A stretch of 64,000 nucleotides of DNA from Dama dama (lineage: Eukaryota > Chordata > Mammalia > Artiodactyla > Cervidae), in assembly GCF_033118175.1 (NCBI RefSeq), contig NC_083701.1, positions 10,869,501-10,933,500 on the forward strand, in the 5' to 3' direction. The notes below the pieces were generated by a model that was not told where the DNA came from, made no database searches, and was given only the letters and a program-made list of their open reading frames with translations. Every line of letters starts with the position of its first letter. Position 1 is the stretch's first letter. The position numbers and the translations under genes are program-made. Below, one piece after another: positions 1 to 10,324 of this stretch.

Positions 1-872
1 GAAGAGAATGTAGTCAACAGGAAGGAAAAATAAGACTCCCTGGCTTGCCAACCCCAAGCCCCATCAGCCTTCTTTGCATGGGTCCTTGGATCATCTGGAC
101 ATGCCTTTTTTTTCCACACAAGACTTATTTATTTGTATTATAGTCTACATACTATAACAAAAACTTATCAATGTGACAAATATATAATGAACTTCTGCAA
201 GGCAAGAAAAATGAAGTGCAATAGATGGACAAAGTACATGGTGTTTATAACAATAATTGGCAAGTTTGGAGATTTGTCAGATCACATATAGACACTGCTT
301 GGATGAAGCAGATAACATATTGTTACCTAAAGGATATAGCAAGCAGTGAAGATACACATTGGAGAGACCAGCCTCATCTCCTAGAGAGAAATGTGAGCTT
401 TGGGGATCCTAAAATTAAAGCAAATATTTTACCGTTATTACCAACAGTGACAAGTCAGATTGCCTTCTTCCTTTGGGTCCAAAGAGACCCTCTAGACTCT
501 GCCTTGATTGATCTCCAACCAGATACCTTTCAGTAATCGTGTTGCTCTTCTTGCTGATGTAATTGCCACTGGAACCTGGCTCAGAGGAAGGTGGAACGTT
601 GCCTGGAGCACACGTTCCAGGACTGGGTTTGTGATAACCCAATGGCAGGACTTCTCATCCCCAGCCTCTGCCTCATCGAAGGCTGAAGAGTCCCTCACAT
701 CTCAGTGCTCCTCACAGAGAATTAATAAAGGCACTGATAAGGAACCCCATCATGGCTCCTGATGCTCTTAGCTGCATAGTGGATGTAAAACCAAGTAGCA
801 AAGCCTCCTAATCGACTTTTGAGGAGGGAACAGTTTTGTCTGGACTGGAAATTGGCCTTCAGCCAAATAGTT
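1..872. other. ADCY8 intron, no recognised element
   Basis: This AT-rich to mixed sequence lies upstream of the first visible ADCY8 exon, so it should be intronic. I recognise no SINE, L1 or BovB signature in it. A 103-codon frame at 225-536 has no motif or family resemblance I can name and is probably chance. Confidence 0.5.
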
Positions 873-876
873 CCGA

Positions 877-1100
877 GGGTTTCTCAGGTGGCACTAGTGG
901 TAAAGAACCCGCCTGCCAATGCAGGAGACATAAGAGACACGGGTTCGATCCCTGAGTCAGAAAGATCCCCTGGGAGGGCATGGCAACCCACTCCAGTATT
1001 CTTGCCTGGAGAATCCCATGGACAGAGGAGCCTGGCAGGCTACAGCCCATTGGATCGCAAAGAGTCAGACACGACTGAAGCGACTTAGCAGGCATGCATG
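877..1100 (+). mobile_element. Bov-tA SINE
   Basis: This is a near full-length ruminant tRNA-derived SINE. It shows the tRNA-like head with a B-box-like GGTTCGATCC, the AAGATCCCCTGG block, the CCACTCCAGTATTCTTGCCTG block and the AGTCAGACACGACTGA end. It lies in an ADCY8 intron in the sense orientation. Confidence 0.9.
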
Positions 1101-1421
1101 TAGTAGTTCGTAAGAGAAGAGAGGAAGGCAGCTCCCCCTCCTGCAGGAATCTGGGGAAATGCAATTGTAAGGAGGCAGAGGGAGGGAGGTGGGCAACCAA
1201 AAACATGCCAAAATCTCTGAGCTAAAATATCAATAGTCAAAGGGCTTGCTAAGAGACCAAGCCTGCTTAGTGGCATCCAAGGATAAACGTCAGGCATTAA
1301 ATGGCTGAGGACAGACACTGCTCCAGCCACTTTCTGCCCTGGCACAGTTTGCAGGATCTCAGAATAGTGGCTTAACTTTAGCTCAAGAAGTGAAGTTACT
1401 GCAATACAGTAACCAAGTATA

Positions 1422-1618
1422 AGGCTTTTTCTGGTGGTTCAGTGGTAAAGAATCCACCTGCCAATGCAGGGGACGCACATTTGATCCCTGGGTCAGGAAG
1501 ATCCCCTGGAGAAGGGAACGGCAACCCACTCCAGTATTCTTGCTTGGGAAATCCCGTGGACAGAGGAGCCTGATGGGCTATAGTCCCTGGGGTCGCACAT
1601 GACTTAGTGACTAAACAA
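1422..1618 (+). mobile_element. Bov-tA SINE
   Basis: A second sense-oriented Bov-tA copy in the same intron, with the same ordered blocks and a short CAACAATAACAACA tail. Confidence 0.88.
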
Positions 1619-2041
1619 CAATAACAACAAACCAGGTATAGACTAATGGTGCCTTAGACCAGGATGCTGACATGAAATGCTAAAATTTTAAATACACACT
1701 GACAGTAAAGCCAAAAGGAGATGTTGATGGATTTCAGAATATTTGCTGTTTCTTCTTTAATCTAATAAAATAGATTTGTTTATTTCAGAGACTCATAGGA
1801 ACTGATCTAGTCCTTAGAGTATCTGGTCACACCCATCTGGGCACCTAACACTTAGCATGTGATCGATAAACGTATGTTGACGGCCTGGATGTTTGATTCT
1901 GAGAAAGGAAAGTGGCTACCTCAAGGATGCTAACCCAGCCCGAGGTGGTCCTCACCGTGAGCCAAGGGCTTGTTTCCAGGAGCCCCAGGCTGCTGGAAGC
2001 ATGAGGACCAGGACTGACGCTGCTGTCTGGGTCTGTTTCAG

Positions 2042-2134
2042 CTGCTCGGAGAAGACCGGTTTCAGGACATTGAGAAGATTAAGACCATTGGTAGCACCTA
2101 CATGGCCGTGTCCGGCCTGTCACCTGAGAAGCAG
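2042..2134 (+). CDS. ADCY8: Adenylyl cyclase type 8, internal coding exon (C2 domain)
   Basis: This 93-base, phase-0 exon encodes 31 residues from LLGEDRFQDIEKIK to GLSPEKQ. It is preceded by a pyrimidine-rich tract ending in CAG and followed by GTAAAG. ADCY8 is the Ca2+/calmodulin-stimulated, membrane-bound enzyme that makes cAMP from ATP, mainly in neurons. This stretch belongs to the second cytoplasmic catalytic domain (C2). By analogy with other mammalian cyclases, the lysine in the KIKTIGSTYM segment lines the adenine pocket. The next residues are supplied by the exon at 3008, and the join reads EKQ-QCEDKW as expected for type 8. Upstream exons lie outside the window. ADCY1 and ADCY3 are close relatives, but the C-terminal exon identifies type 8. 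Confidence 0.93.
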
Positions 2135-2722
2135 GTAAAGAATGCTCCGGACTCAACCACACCCTCCGGCAGGGACCACACTGTGGTCCTGTCGCTGAAG
2201 GTGGGAGCGTGGTGGGCTGTCAGCGCCAGGAGACTTTGGCAACTGGTAGGGAGAAACTCTGATAAGTGGACCTTCCAGGTGCGTGATGTATTTGTTCCCC
2301 ATGTAAGCAGGATCCACTGGGTGAAACGATGCTTCTTTATGACTGAGAAGCCTCTAGGCTTCACTCTGAACCTCACTGTTCACTTGATGTGCAAAGTCAG
2401 GAATGAGAAATACCAATTATGACTCAGTTGCAGATGTTGCTAAACCCCTGATCCCAGCCTGTTTTCTTATTCTTACTTTTGTTTTCTCCTCCAAAAGTAA
2501 TGATAATAATAGCTCCACTTTTAAAAAAATGAAAGTCAGACTTTTAAAAAAAATTTATGTATTTATTTTTTTGGCTGCACTGGGTCTTTGTCGCTTCGAG
2601 GAAACTGAGGCTCAGAAAGCAAATGTCTACGTGAAACATCCCTTAAACAGACACTGTGAGTGCTTCAAAGGAAAGAGACATGGCTCCTAGGTTGGAAACA
2701 TCACACATGTGAATGTAGGAGT

Positions 2723-2758
<36 letters not shown>

Positions 2759-3007
2759 CTGTGAGCAGCATCAACCTGAACAGACAAGGGTAGGGGTAGG
2801 GAATGGAATCTGAGAGTCACACACTCTCTGGAGCAAATGTCCTGGCACCCTGTGACTCTGGACACTGATGACTGAGCGGCTGACAACCTGGTTACTTCCC
2901 TTGAAGGCGGGTGTGGGTGGAGTTAGGTTAGGACACAGACCAGACCCCTGCAGCAGAAACAATCCTGTTTGCCCATCCAATGACTTCTTCTCTCACATTT
3001 GCTGCAG
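2135..3007 (+). other. ADCY8 intron with AC microsatellite
   Basis: An intron of 873 bases, GTAAAG to CTGCAG. It holds a short A/T-rich stretch near 2510-2580 and a dinucleotide repeat at 2725-2756. No SINE or other gene is seen. Confidence 0.85.
2725..2756. repeat. (AC)16 microsatellite
   Basis: Sixteen uninterrupted AC units in an ADCY8 intron. A pure run of this length is likely to vary between individuals. Confidence 0.95.
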
Positions 3008-3122
3008 CAATGCGAGGATAAGTGGGGGCATTTGTGTGCCCTGGCCGACTTCTCCCTCGCCCTGACTGAAAGCATCCAGGAGATCAACAAGCATTCCTTC
3101 AACAATTTCGAGCTCCGGATTG
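3008..3122 (+). CDS. ADCY8: Adenylyl cyclase type 8, internal coding exon (C2 domain)
   Basis: This 115-base exon encodes 38 full residues ([20 protein letters not shown] onward to FELRI) plus the first base of a glycine codon. It is bounded by TTTGCTGCAG and GTGAGTAG. The split glycine (G|GC) is completed at 5022, so the phases agree. The segment is the middle of the C2 catalytic fold, linking the adenine-pocket strand to the ISHG segment. No stop or frameshift is seen. Neighbouring exons are 873 bases upstream and 1.9 kb downstream. Confidence 0.94.
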
Positions 3123-3749
3123 GTGAGTAGCAGCTGGAAGGCTGGCTGGCCTCGCTCCATTGAGCCCTCCCATGCCCTGGGCATCAAGCCAGGGGCGCTT
3201 TTTCCCGCAAGAATACAGCAGAGCCAGTGTGACCTGGTCAAGGACAGGCCTGTCTGGGCTTCTTCTTGCTCAAGATGCTGGAAGCAGGGGAAGGATTCTG
3301 GCCTGTGTGCAGAAATACCAAGCAAATGATAGGCTATGGCTCCCCGCTCCTCCAGCTTGTCTGGAATCCCACCCATGCAAGGCCTTGGGTAGAGAGAAAG
3401 CTGACTGTCAGTCATTTCCTTCTGTGTCATCTGATGCTGGGGGTCATGCATTGCCCTGTGGTTCTTCTGGGTATTTGCCTTGAGCCAAAAGCCAGGATTC
3501 TGTTCCTGAGGATGTCAGATGCTGAACTGAGCCAGGGACAGGCAGATAGCATTAGAGTTCTTCAATCAGCCACATAGCTCAGCATCCTTTGAGCTTTGGG
3601 ATACCCTTGTGCAAAACAACAGCACAATACTCACAGTGATATGATAATAGTCATTTACAGTTTGTAAAACTTGTTAATTTTTTCAGCATCTTTACTGAGC
3701 CTGGGGGGTGGGGGTGGGGTGGCTCCTAAAGCACAGTCTAAAACTGAAT

Positions 3750-3955
3750 GTGTTAGTTGCTCAGTCATGTCAAACTCTTTGTGACCCCATGGACTGTAGC
3801 CCATCAGGTTCCTCTGTCCATGGGATTCTCCAGGCAGGAATACTGGAGTGGGTTGCCATTCCCTTCTCCAGGTGATCTTCCCAACCCAGGGATCGAACCT
3901 GGGTCTCCTGCACTGCAGGCAGATTCTTTACCATCTGAGCCACCTGGGAAGCCCA
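3750..3955 (-). mobile_element. Bov-tA SINE
   Basis: An antisense copy. On the + strand it runs from the GTTGCTCAGTCATGTC end to the head sequence GAGCCACCTGGGAAGCCC. Confidence 0.9.
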
Positions 3956-3979
3956 ATCTGAAAGCCCCTGCTTAGTCCA

Positions 3980-4090
3980 CATTCACATTGTATAGATGGG
4001 TAAAGTCAGGTCCAGAGAAGGGGAGCGACTAGCCTAAGATCACACAGCCAAATGGTCCTCCAGCAGCAGCTCCAGGATTTCCTTACTGAG
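3980..4090 (+). repeat. MIR-type ancient SINE fragment
   Basis: The stretch carries the degenerate MIR core in which a fall to a baseline is followed by a GATCACACAGCC-like block. It is old and diverged, so the boundaries are rough. Confidence 0.55.
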
Positions 4091-4601
4091 ACCAGTGACC
4101 TTCTGGGGTCCAGTGTGCAATCTAAAAACAGATGTTCTTGCAGTTCTTATGTCTTAGATATCCTCTGGCTGGTGTGCCATTTTACTTTCTTGGTTCTGCT
4201 TTAGTAGCTTTCAAGTATAAAAGGTCAAGTAATACCCATGCCTGACTTGTCAGATCTAAGGACTGCCTTTGTTCACTGGAATAAAGCATTGATATTTTAT
4301 GTTTTGATCAATGGATGGGATGTTCAGGGCTTGTTTCCACATCTTTCAGCGGCCCTACATGTCCTTTCTGAAATCACTGAATACATGATCGAACCAGGAA
4401 CAAAAAGCAGAACTATAACCCTGAGCAATGGCTTAGTAATTTCAGGAGATGTTGCTGAGATTAAGGCCAACCCATACTTTACACTGGAGGCATAGTTTGG
4501 AATTTGGAAAATTGTGTTCCCAGTGGGATCAGGCACCTCAGTTTGTGTTTTGGGTCTGCTGTGACCAGCTCTATGACTTGGGCAAGTCTTTTAAATCCTC
4601 T

Positions 4602-4738
4602 GGGACTGCCCTGCTCTGGTGCTCCAGTGGATAAGACTCCACGCCTCCACTGCAGGGGGCACAGGTTTGATCCCCTGGCAGGGAACTAAGATTCCAAATG
4701 CCTCAAGGTGCGGCCCAAAATTAGAAAACAAAAACAAA
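4602..4738 (+). mobile_element. CHR-type SINE
   Basis: This is a cetartiodactyl tRNA-derived SINE. It shows the GGACTGCCCTG head, the CCAGTGGATAAGACTCC block, the GGGAACTAAGATTCC block, and ends in a GGCCCAAAA/A-rich tail. The flanks (about 4540-4600 and 4740-4815) look like the two halves of an older MIR. Confidence 0.8.
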
Positions 4739-4815
4739 ACTCTCTGAGTGTCAGCTTTATCCTGTGTAAACTGGGTTTTATATTGTTACCTCATAGTAGT
4801 AAGATGAGATGAAAA

Positions 4816-4957
4816 TAGGTGGCTCAGTGGTAAAGACTCTGCCTGCCAATGCAGGAACCACAGGAAATGTGGGTTCGATCCCTGGGTCAGGAAGATCCCC
4901 TGGACGAGGGCATGGCAACTCACTCCAGTATTCTTGCCTGGAGAATCCCATGGACGG
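4816..4957 (+). mobile_element. Truncated Bov-tA SINE next to the last ADCY8 exon
   Basis: The copy starts GGTGGCTCAGTGG and stops at GAGAATCCCATGGAC, lacking its usual 3' block. Only about 65 bases of ordinary intron, including the pyrimidine tract, separate it from the splice acceptor at 5020-5021. Confidence 0.88.
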
Positions 4958-5021
4958 CGGAGGCGGGTCCCTCCGAGACCTCCCTCTTGTCTCATCTCTT
5001 GCTCCTTCGCTTCCCTCACAG

Positions 5022-5509
5022 GCATCAGCCACGGCTCCGTGGTAGCCGGCGTCATCGGTGCCAAGAAACCACAGTACGACATTTGGGGCAAAACCGTGAA
5101 CCTGGCGAGTCGGATGGACAGCACGGGAGTCAGCGGCAGGATCCAGGTCCCGGAGGAGACCTACCTCATCCTGAAGGACCAGGGCTTTGCCTTTGACTAC
5201 CGAGGGGAGATCTACGTGAAGGGCATCAGCGAGCAGGAAGGGAAAATCAAAACGTACTTTCTCCTGGGAAGAGTCCAGCCCAACCCCTTCATCCTGCCCC
5301 CGAGGAGACTGCCCGGGCAGTACTCCTTGGCCGCGGTCGTCCTGGGCCTCGTCCAGTCCCTCAACAGGCAGAGGCAGAAGCAGCTGCTGAACGAGAACAA
5401 CAACACTGGCATTATCAAGGGCCACTACAACCGGCGGACTTTGCTGACACCCAGCGGGCCAGAGCCGGGAGCCCCCGCCGAAGGCGCCGACAAGTCCGAG
5501 TTGCCATAA
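5022..5509 (+). CDS. ADCY8: Adenylyl cyclase type 8, terminal coding exon (C2 end and calmodulin-binding tail)
   Basis: The exon opens after CTTCCCTCACAG, completes the split glycine and encodes 161 more residues to TAA at 5507-5509. Visible C2 features are PQYDIWG (the aspartate faces adenine), WGKTVNLASRMDSTG (the Asn and Arg are transition-state residues in this family) and YVKGI (the Lys contacts the triphosphate). After the fold comes the type-8-specific C-terminal region: LAAVVLGLVQSLNRQRQKQ is the IQ-like calmodulin site that relieves autoinhibition when Ca2+ rises, and the protein ends in DKSELP. The frame is intact with no substitution at these motifs. The open frame continues upstream into the SINE, but the acceptor and phase match support the start used here. 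This exon is the strongest reason for calling type 8 rather than types 1 or 3. Confidence 0.96.
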
Positions 5510-5590
5510 ACGCATTTTCTTTGTGTTTCTTTTTTTGTATTTCTTTTATATATAAAATAAATATACTAATAAAAAGGTTTAATTTTTTTT
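5510..5590 (+). other. ADCY8 3' untranslated region (proximal)
   Basis: A T-rich, then AT-rich stretch directly after the stop codon. It ends soon after two polyadenylation hexamers. Longer 3' ends further downstream cannot be excluded. Confidence 0.6.
5556..5573 (+). terminator. Tandem AATAAA polyadenylation signals
   Basis: Hexamers at 5556-5561 and 5568-5573 lie about 50 bases after the stop. A T-rich element (GGTTTAATTTTTTTT) follows, as expected at a cleavage site near 5585-5600. Confidence 0.65.
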
Positions 5591-5912
5591 AGAACAAGGA
5601 TGGTTTCGTTGGTCTCTGGATGCTCTAGATAGAAGAAATGATCTGAGTTTCTCTCCCGTCACAGACATTTCTTCATCGTCTCTTATATACATGGTTTATT
5701 GGGAAGCAAATATAAGTAAGACCTTGTCCTTGACCTTCAGAGGCTCACAATGGAGTGTGAAAAGAGAGATCTGTAAACAGAGACTCAATATAGTGGGATC
5801 TGCATAAAGAACTACTGCTTATAGAGCGCTTGTCATGTGCCTGGTACATGATAATTTTAATGGATAATATTCCTATAAACCAATACATAATACTCTGCTT
5901 TCAGAGTATTTA
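5591..5912. other. Intergenic sequence downstream of ADCY8
   Basis: About 320 bases with weak L2/MIR-like wording (for example the stretch around 5815-5850). No gene is seen. Confidence 0.5.
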
Positions 5913-5930
5913 GGGGCTTCCCTGATGGCA

Positions 5931-6122
5931 CTGAAAAGTGAAAGTGAGGTGAAAGTGAAAGTTGCTCAGTCATGTCAGACTCTTTGTGACACCAGATTCT
6001 CCAGGCCAGAATACTGGAGTGGGTAGCCTGTCCCTTCTCCAGGGGATCTTCCCAATCCAGGGATCAAACCCAGGTCTCCCACATTGTAGGCAGATTCTTT
6101 ACCAACTGAGCTATCAGGGAAG
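5931..6122 (-). mobile_element. Bov-tA SINE
   Basis: An antisense copy preceded by a short GTGAAAGTGAAAGT run, the usual 3' simple repeat of this family. It ends in AGCTATCAGGGAAGCC. A stub of a sense copy head lies at 5913-5930. Confidence 0.85.
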
Positions 6123-6140
6123 CCGTCCTGAGCTTTCCCA

Positions 6141-6281
6141 ACTGAGCCACCAGGGAAGCCCAAGAATACTGGAGTGGGTAACCTATCCCTTCTCCAGCGG
6201 ATCTTCCCTACCCAGGAGTTGAACCAGGACCTCCTGCATTGCAGGCAGATTCTTTACCACCTGAGCTATCAGGGAAGCCCT
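6141..6281 (-). mobile_element. Partial Bov-tA SINE, left arm of an inverted pair
   Basis: An antisense partial copy from AAGAATACTGGAGTGGG to GAGCTATCAGGGAAGCC, preceded by a duplicate of the head sequence (GAGCCACCAGGGAAGCCC). It abuts a sense copy. Confidence 0.85.
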
Positions 6282-6486
6282 CCTGGTGGCACAGTGGTAA
6301 AGAATCCACCTGCCAATGCAGGAGACGCAAGAGATGCAAGTTCAATCTCTGGGTTGGGAAGATCCTCTGGAGTAGGAAATGGCAGCCCACTCCAGTATTC
6401 TTGCCTGGAGAATCCCATGGACAAAGGAGCCTGGTGGGCTACAGTCATTGGGCTGCAAAGAATCAGACATGACTAAGCATGGAACA
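6282..6486 (+). mobile_element. Bov-tA SINE, right arm of an inverted pair
   Basis: A full-length sense copy from CTGGTGGCACAGTGG to CAGACATGACTAAGC. With the preceding antisense copy it forms a near head-to-head inverted repeat with arms of about 120 bases. Confidence 0.9.
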
Positions 6487-6555
6487 ATGCTTTCAGAGAG
6501 GGGTAGAGGCAACGAAAAAAAAAATTAGGACAATTGTGATAAAGAATTGAAGATC

Positions 6556-6676
6556 ATGAACTTCCCTGGCAGTCCAGAGGTTAAGACACTGCTTTTCCAA
6601 TGCAGGGGACACAGGTTCAATCCCTGGTCAGGGAACTAAGATCCCACATGCTGTGGCCAAAAAAAAAAAAAAGAAT
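6556..6676 (+). mobile_element. CHR-type SINE
   Basis: It shows the ACTTCCCTGGCAGTCCAG head, the GGTTCAATCCCTGG block and GGGAACTAAGATCCCACATG, and ends in GGCCAAAAAA and poly(A). Confidence 0.85.
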
Positions 6677-6689
6677 TGGAAGTCAAGCG

Positions 6690-7080
6690 TGTTCTTTGAA
6701 CTGAAGACACCAGGGAAGGCATCTTTGAGGCTATGATGCTAAAGATTAGCCCTAATTGATGAGAAGGAGGAAAGCCATAGATCCTGGGAGAAAAGTGACC
6801 CAAGCAGAAGGAATAGCAAGTACAAATGCCCTGAGGTGGGCTCGAGACCACTGGATCAGATGGAAGCACAATGAGAAGGCAGCAGGTTGGTGAGCAGGTT
6901 TAGGCAGGTACGTTGTTTCCAGGGAAGACTGAGTGCTAAGCTCTGCTCTTCTGATCACAGAGCCTGCCAGCAAAGCTTCATACAGATGAGAAAGTTCAGA
7001 AAAAGTAAAGGAATTGCCCAAGATCTTATAGTTAGGTGTAAAACTAGGCTCAGAACTGTATTGGTCAACAATAGCTAAGT
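6690..7080. repeat. L2/MIR-like ancient repeats
   Basis: Around 6690-6900 the wording (GCAGAAGGAATAGCAAGTAC, CCCTGAGGTGGG) matches the reverse complement of the L2 3' region as I know it. Around 6970-7065 there is an MIR-like core. Both are heavily diverged. Confidence 0.45.
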
Positions 7081-7469
7081 GCTCTTAACAAATAACTCCT
7101 ACACTTAGCAGCTAAAATGAAATGAGAGATTTAGATCTTATTTACAGCCTATTGGATGTGTGGCGGGGCCTTCCTGGTAATGGTCTCAGGATCTTGGTCT
7201 CCTTCCACTTGGAGTCCTCTGCCTGATCCTCTCTATCCAGCCAGCTATAGGGAAGACAGGGAAAGGAAGGTAGGTCACTCAGAAGGTCTTGGCTACCAGG
7301 CCTGGGAGTCACCCATATTATTATATTTTCCTATCATCAACCAGAACTCAGTCACTGGTCCCACCTCAAGGCAAGGGAGGTTAGGAGACAGATTCTTCCT
7401 GTGTTTGCCACTAAGAGAAAACTGAAATGTAATGAGAAATACTGTCTCTTCCATAAGAGTCTATACCTG

Positions 7470-7610
7470 GGGACTGCCCTGGTTGTCCAGTGGTTAAGAC
7501 TTCACCCTCCATTACAGGGGGTGGGTGGTCAATCCCTGGTCTGGGAGGAAGCTAAGATCCCACATGCCTCACGGCCAGAAAACCAAAATATAAAACAGAA
7601 GCAATATTGT
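7470..7610 (+). mobile_element. CHR-type SINE (diverged)
   Basis: GGGACTGCCCTGGTTGTCC head, CAATCCCTGGTC block, GCTAAGATCCCACATGCC block and an A-rich end. Confidence 0.8.
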
Positions 7611-9789
7611 AATAAATTCAATAAAGGATTTAAAAATAGTACACTTCCAAAAAAATCTTAAAAAAAAAAAAAAGAATCCATACTTTGTCTAAGCCCACGT
7701 GTGCAAACACAAAGCTTTTCTGGTAAGTTTCATGTTGGAGGGGAGGACAAGATTTAAGTAATGAAAAGTACTAAATTCCAATTATTATCTAACTCTTGAC
7801 TGTTAACAACAACTCATTAAAAAGAAACTTAGCATCAGGAAGGAAATCCATGGTAGATACACTCTCAGACAAATACACTCTCACCCTGCGTTACCTCAGG
7901 TGAGACCCCCATGACAGAGGAGAAACTATGCTCTTGGCTGTTGTTCACCCACTAAGTCTTGTCCAACTCTGTGACCCCATGGACCGCAGCACGTCAGGCT
8001 TCCCGGCCCATCACTATCTCCCAGAGTTTGCGCAAACGCATGAGAAGCACAAAGTACAAAGAAGGAGTTGAAGCTCAGGTGGACTTTGACCTTGGAGCCA
8101 AGTTCAGAAAGTTTTTCATTCTCAGAAACTGCACATGTCAAAGAAGCACAAGAGGCCCCGGTGGAACACGCAGAGGGTGTCAGGTGAGAAAGCCTCTGTG
8201 AGCAAAGCCCTAGACCATTATCGGCTGATTATTATCTTTGCAGACTCAGAGAAAGCCAGAGAAAACCTTGAGGTTTATTCAGTCCAACCTGCTGGGGACA
8301 TTTAAACAAGGAAAAGTTCAGGGCATGCCAAGTCCTAGAGCCTCAGGATAGAGGTGGGGAGCTGAGTCCAGGTAGGTTGGGGACCCAGCAAACATCACAG
8401 CAGGAGGCCAGCCTGGGTGGAGAGTCTGGCTGAGAAAGCGCAGCATCCAACAGAGAAATCTGACATGTGGCATCTGGCTTTGGGCTAATCCAGAACACAG
8501 GGCCCTTCTGGAACCTGGGGACAGTCCCCCAGAGGCTCCAGTGAGCAGACAAGCCCGGGTGAGCTGGATCCTGCCCCAGGAACAGAGGTTTTGTCCCTAA
8601 ACTCAGAGCTAGGACTCAGGACAAGTTCCCTGGACTAGAAGGAGAATGTGGTGGGATGGAAAGTCATCCCACCTGGGATAGCTGGGCAGACCCTAAGGGA
8701 GGAAGCATGGGGCCAAACACAGGTCCACGGATGCTGCCCATCTGGGCGTAAGCGTGAGGCCGCCACTGTGAAGCTTCACCCAGAACCCATCCCTGACTCA
8801 GGGATGTTGAAATTCGGGGCAGGGAGATGGAGGCGATGGAGACCCCATCCTGAGTCTGGGAGGTGTGGCTTCATTCCAGGTTCCATCAAGCAGAGGAGCA
8901 AGGGGGCAAGGCGGTGCTGAAAATCACCATCAGATCATCAAGAACCCCACAAAGAGAAGGTTCCATCTCTGCTCCAAAATGCCCAGCCCCAAATCACTCA
9001 GTGCTTGCCCCCCAGGCCAGTCTGTTTCATGACCCCATGGGGCATGCAGAGTTTGCATATGAAGAGCAAAGGGCAAGAGACATAACCAGACAACCTGCCT
9101 GTGGTTGAATAGCCGACAAGCACACGTCCTCTTGGGCCTTGGATAAGTGAAGGGTGACAGTCTTCCTGAAATCAGATATATTTCCTGTTTACCTATTTTT
9201 TAGTCCAGCTCATTTGTTCAAAGAACTTCAAATGTCAAGGGATTTCCAAGAACCTGGCATAACTCAGAAATAATCCTGGCATCGTATTCCATCCAGGGGC
9301 TCCAGGCTCACCTTTTCTCCTCTGAACTCTACTTGTGACATTTTAGGTTTGATCTTAGAAATGTCAAGTATCAACTCTGGCAGAAAGTATAGTTCCCCAA
9401 ACGGTGAAATGCAAAAAGAAACACAGAATAGGATACTGGCTTAGGTTACGTGTGTTCAGGCCTAACAGAGGCCTTCTCAACAGCTCTGTATTCTTGACCT
9501 GATGATAACATCATCTGGGCGTTGACCCAGGTAACCCCCACCTTCTGTTGATCAGCCTGCATAGGTAATGCACATTTTCCTGCGAGACAAGTGCAGCCTG
9601 TCTTAGAGAACAGGCAAGGCGTCTACCTACCTACCAAGGGCTGGATCTGAGGACCTGCTACCTCCCAATCCACCATCCCCAAAAGTTAAGAGGATCATCC
9701 TGAGTTCAGGGTCCCCCCCAGCAGCTTCCCTGCTTCCCTCCTGCCTTGGGGACCACGTGAGTGCTGCCGCTCTCAGCTGGAAGTAAGTA
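7611..9789. other. Intergenic, mostly unrecognised
   Basis: A poly(A) run near 7655-7675 follows the SINE. A short BovB 3'-end-like piece sits at 7935-8040. The remainder, 8040-9790, shows no gene and no repeat that I can name. Short open frames at 8343-8552 and 8648-8920 lack domains, splice context or known resemblance. Confidence 0.5.
7935..8040 (-). mobile_element. BovB 3'-end fragment
   Basis: The + strand reads TTCACCCACTAAGTCTTGTCC, GTGACCCCATGGACCGCAG and CAGAGTTTGCGCAAACGCAT. This is the antisense form of the BovB 3' terminus, cut short at about 105 bases. Confidence 0.65.
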
Positions 9790-10085
9790 CAATGTTGTCA
9801 TCCCCATTCTACAGGTGAAGGGGCTGAGGCACAGAGAACTTGAGCAACTCACCCTGGAAAGATCTTTGTTGTCATTGACATTTAGCCGCTAAGTTGGGTC
9901 CAATCCCAGGGACTGTAGCCCACCAGGCTCCTCTGTCCATGTGATTTCCCAGGCAAGAACACCGGAGTGAGTTGCCATTTCCTTCTCCAGGAAAGGTCTT
10001 ACAACCAGAAAATTGAGGTGCTGGGATTCAAACCCAGGCGATCAGATTCTAGAGTTCTGCCCTGAAGCACCACTGCCCAGCCCTG
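9790..10085 (+). repeat. MIR-type element split by a Bov-tA
   Basis: An MIR core around 9795-9865 (CATTCTACAGGTGAAGGGGC) resumes at about 9993-10080 (TGGGATTCAAACCCAGGC) after an antisense Bov-tA. Confidence 0.6.
9868..9992 (-). mobile_element. Truncated Bov-tA SINE
   Basis: An antisense copy with the GACTGTAGCCCACCAGGCTCC and GTTGCCATTTCCTTCTCCAGG blocks but no tRNA-like head. Confidence 0.85.
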
Positions 10086-10324
10086 TGATGGGTGAATCAC
10101 ACTCTATAAACGAAAGTTAAAGTCTGGGCGGACTCCCCGCCAGGGGGCGGCAGGCTGAGTGAAGGGGTGAGGAGGACAGGACTCTGAAGCAGCTGCTGTC
10201 CAGACAGCCTGGACCCCTTGTCCTGGTTCTGAGCACCCTCATCCTCTGTCGCCGTGGGTGAAACAGCCATTATCCTTCTTCGTGTGTGTTGTGATGTGGG
10301 GAGGGTTGGGAGGTACGTAGTTTC

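Larger units (their letters stand above)
3123..5021 (+). other. Last ADCY8 intron
   Basis: A 1.9 kb intron from GTGAGT to CCTCACAG. It contains an antisense Bov-tA, an MIR-like core near 3980-4090, a CHR-type SINE inserted in MIR-like sequence, and a truncated Bov-tA that ends about 65 bases before the acceptor. A frame at 4238-4495 has no recognisable domain. Confidence 0.85.

Noticed and set aside
225..536. A 103-codon frame near the window start
   Set aside because: No motif or family resemblance; intronic position; overlapping frames on both strands.
4238..4495. An 85-codon frame in the last ADCY8 intron
   Set aside because: No recognised domain, no splice borders fitting ADCY8, and ADCY8 joins cleanly without it.
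8343..9108. Several short frames considered as exons
   Set aside because: No consistent splice sites or family wording; likely chance.
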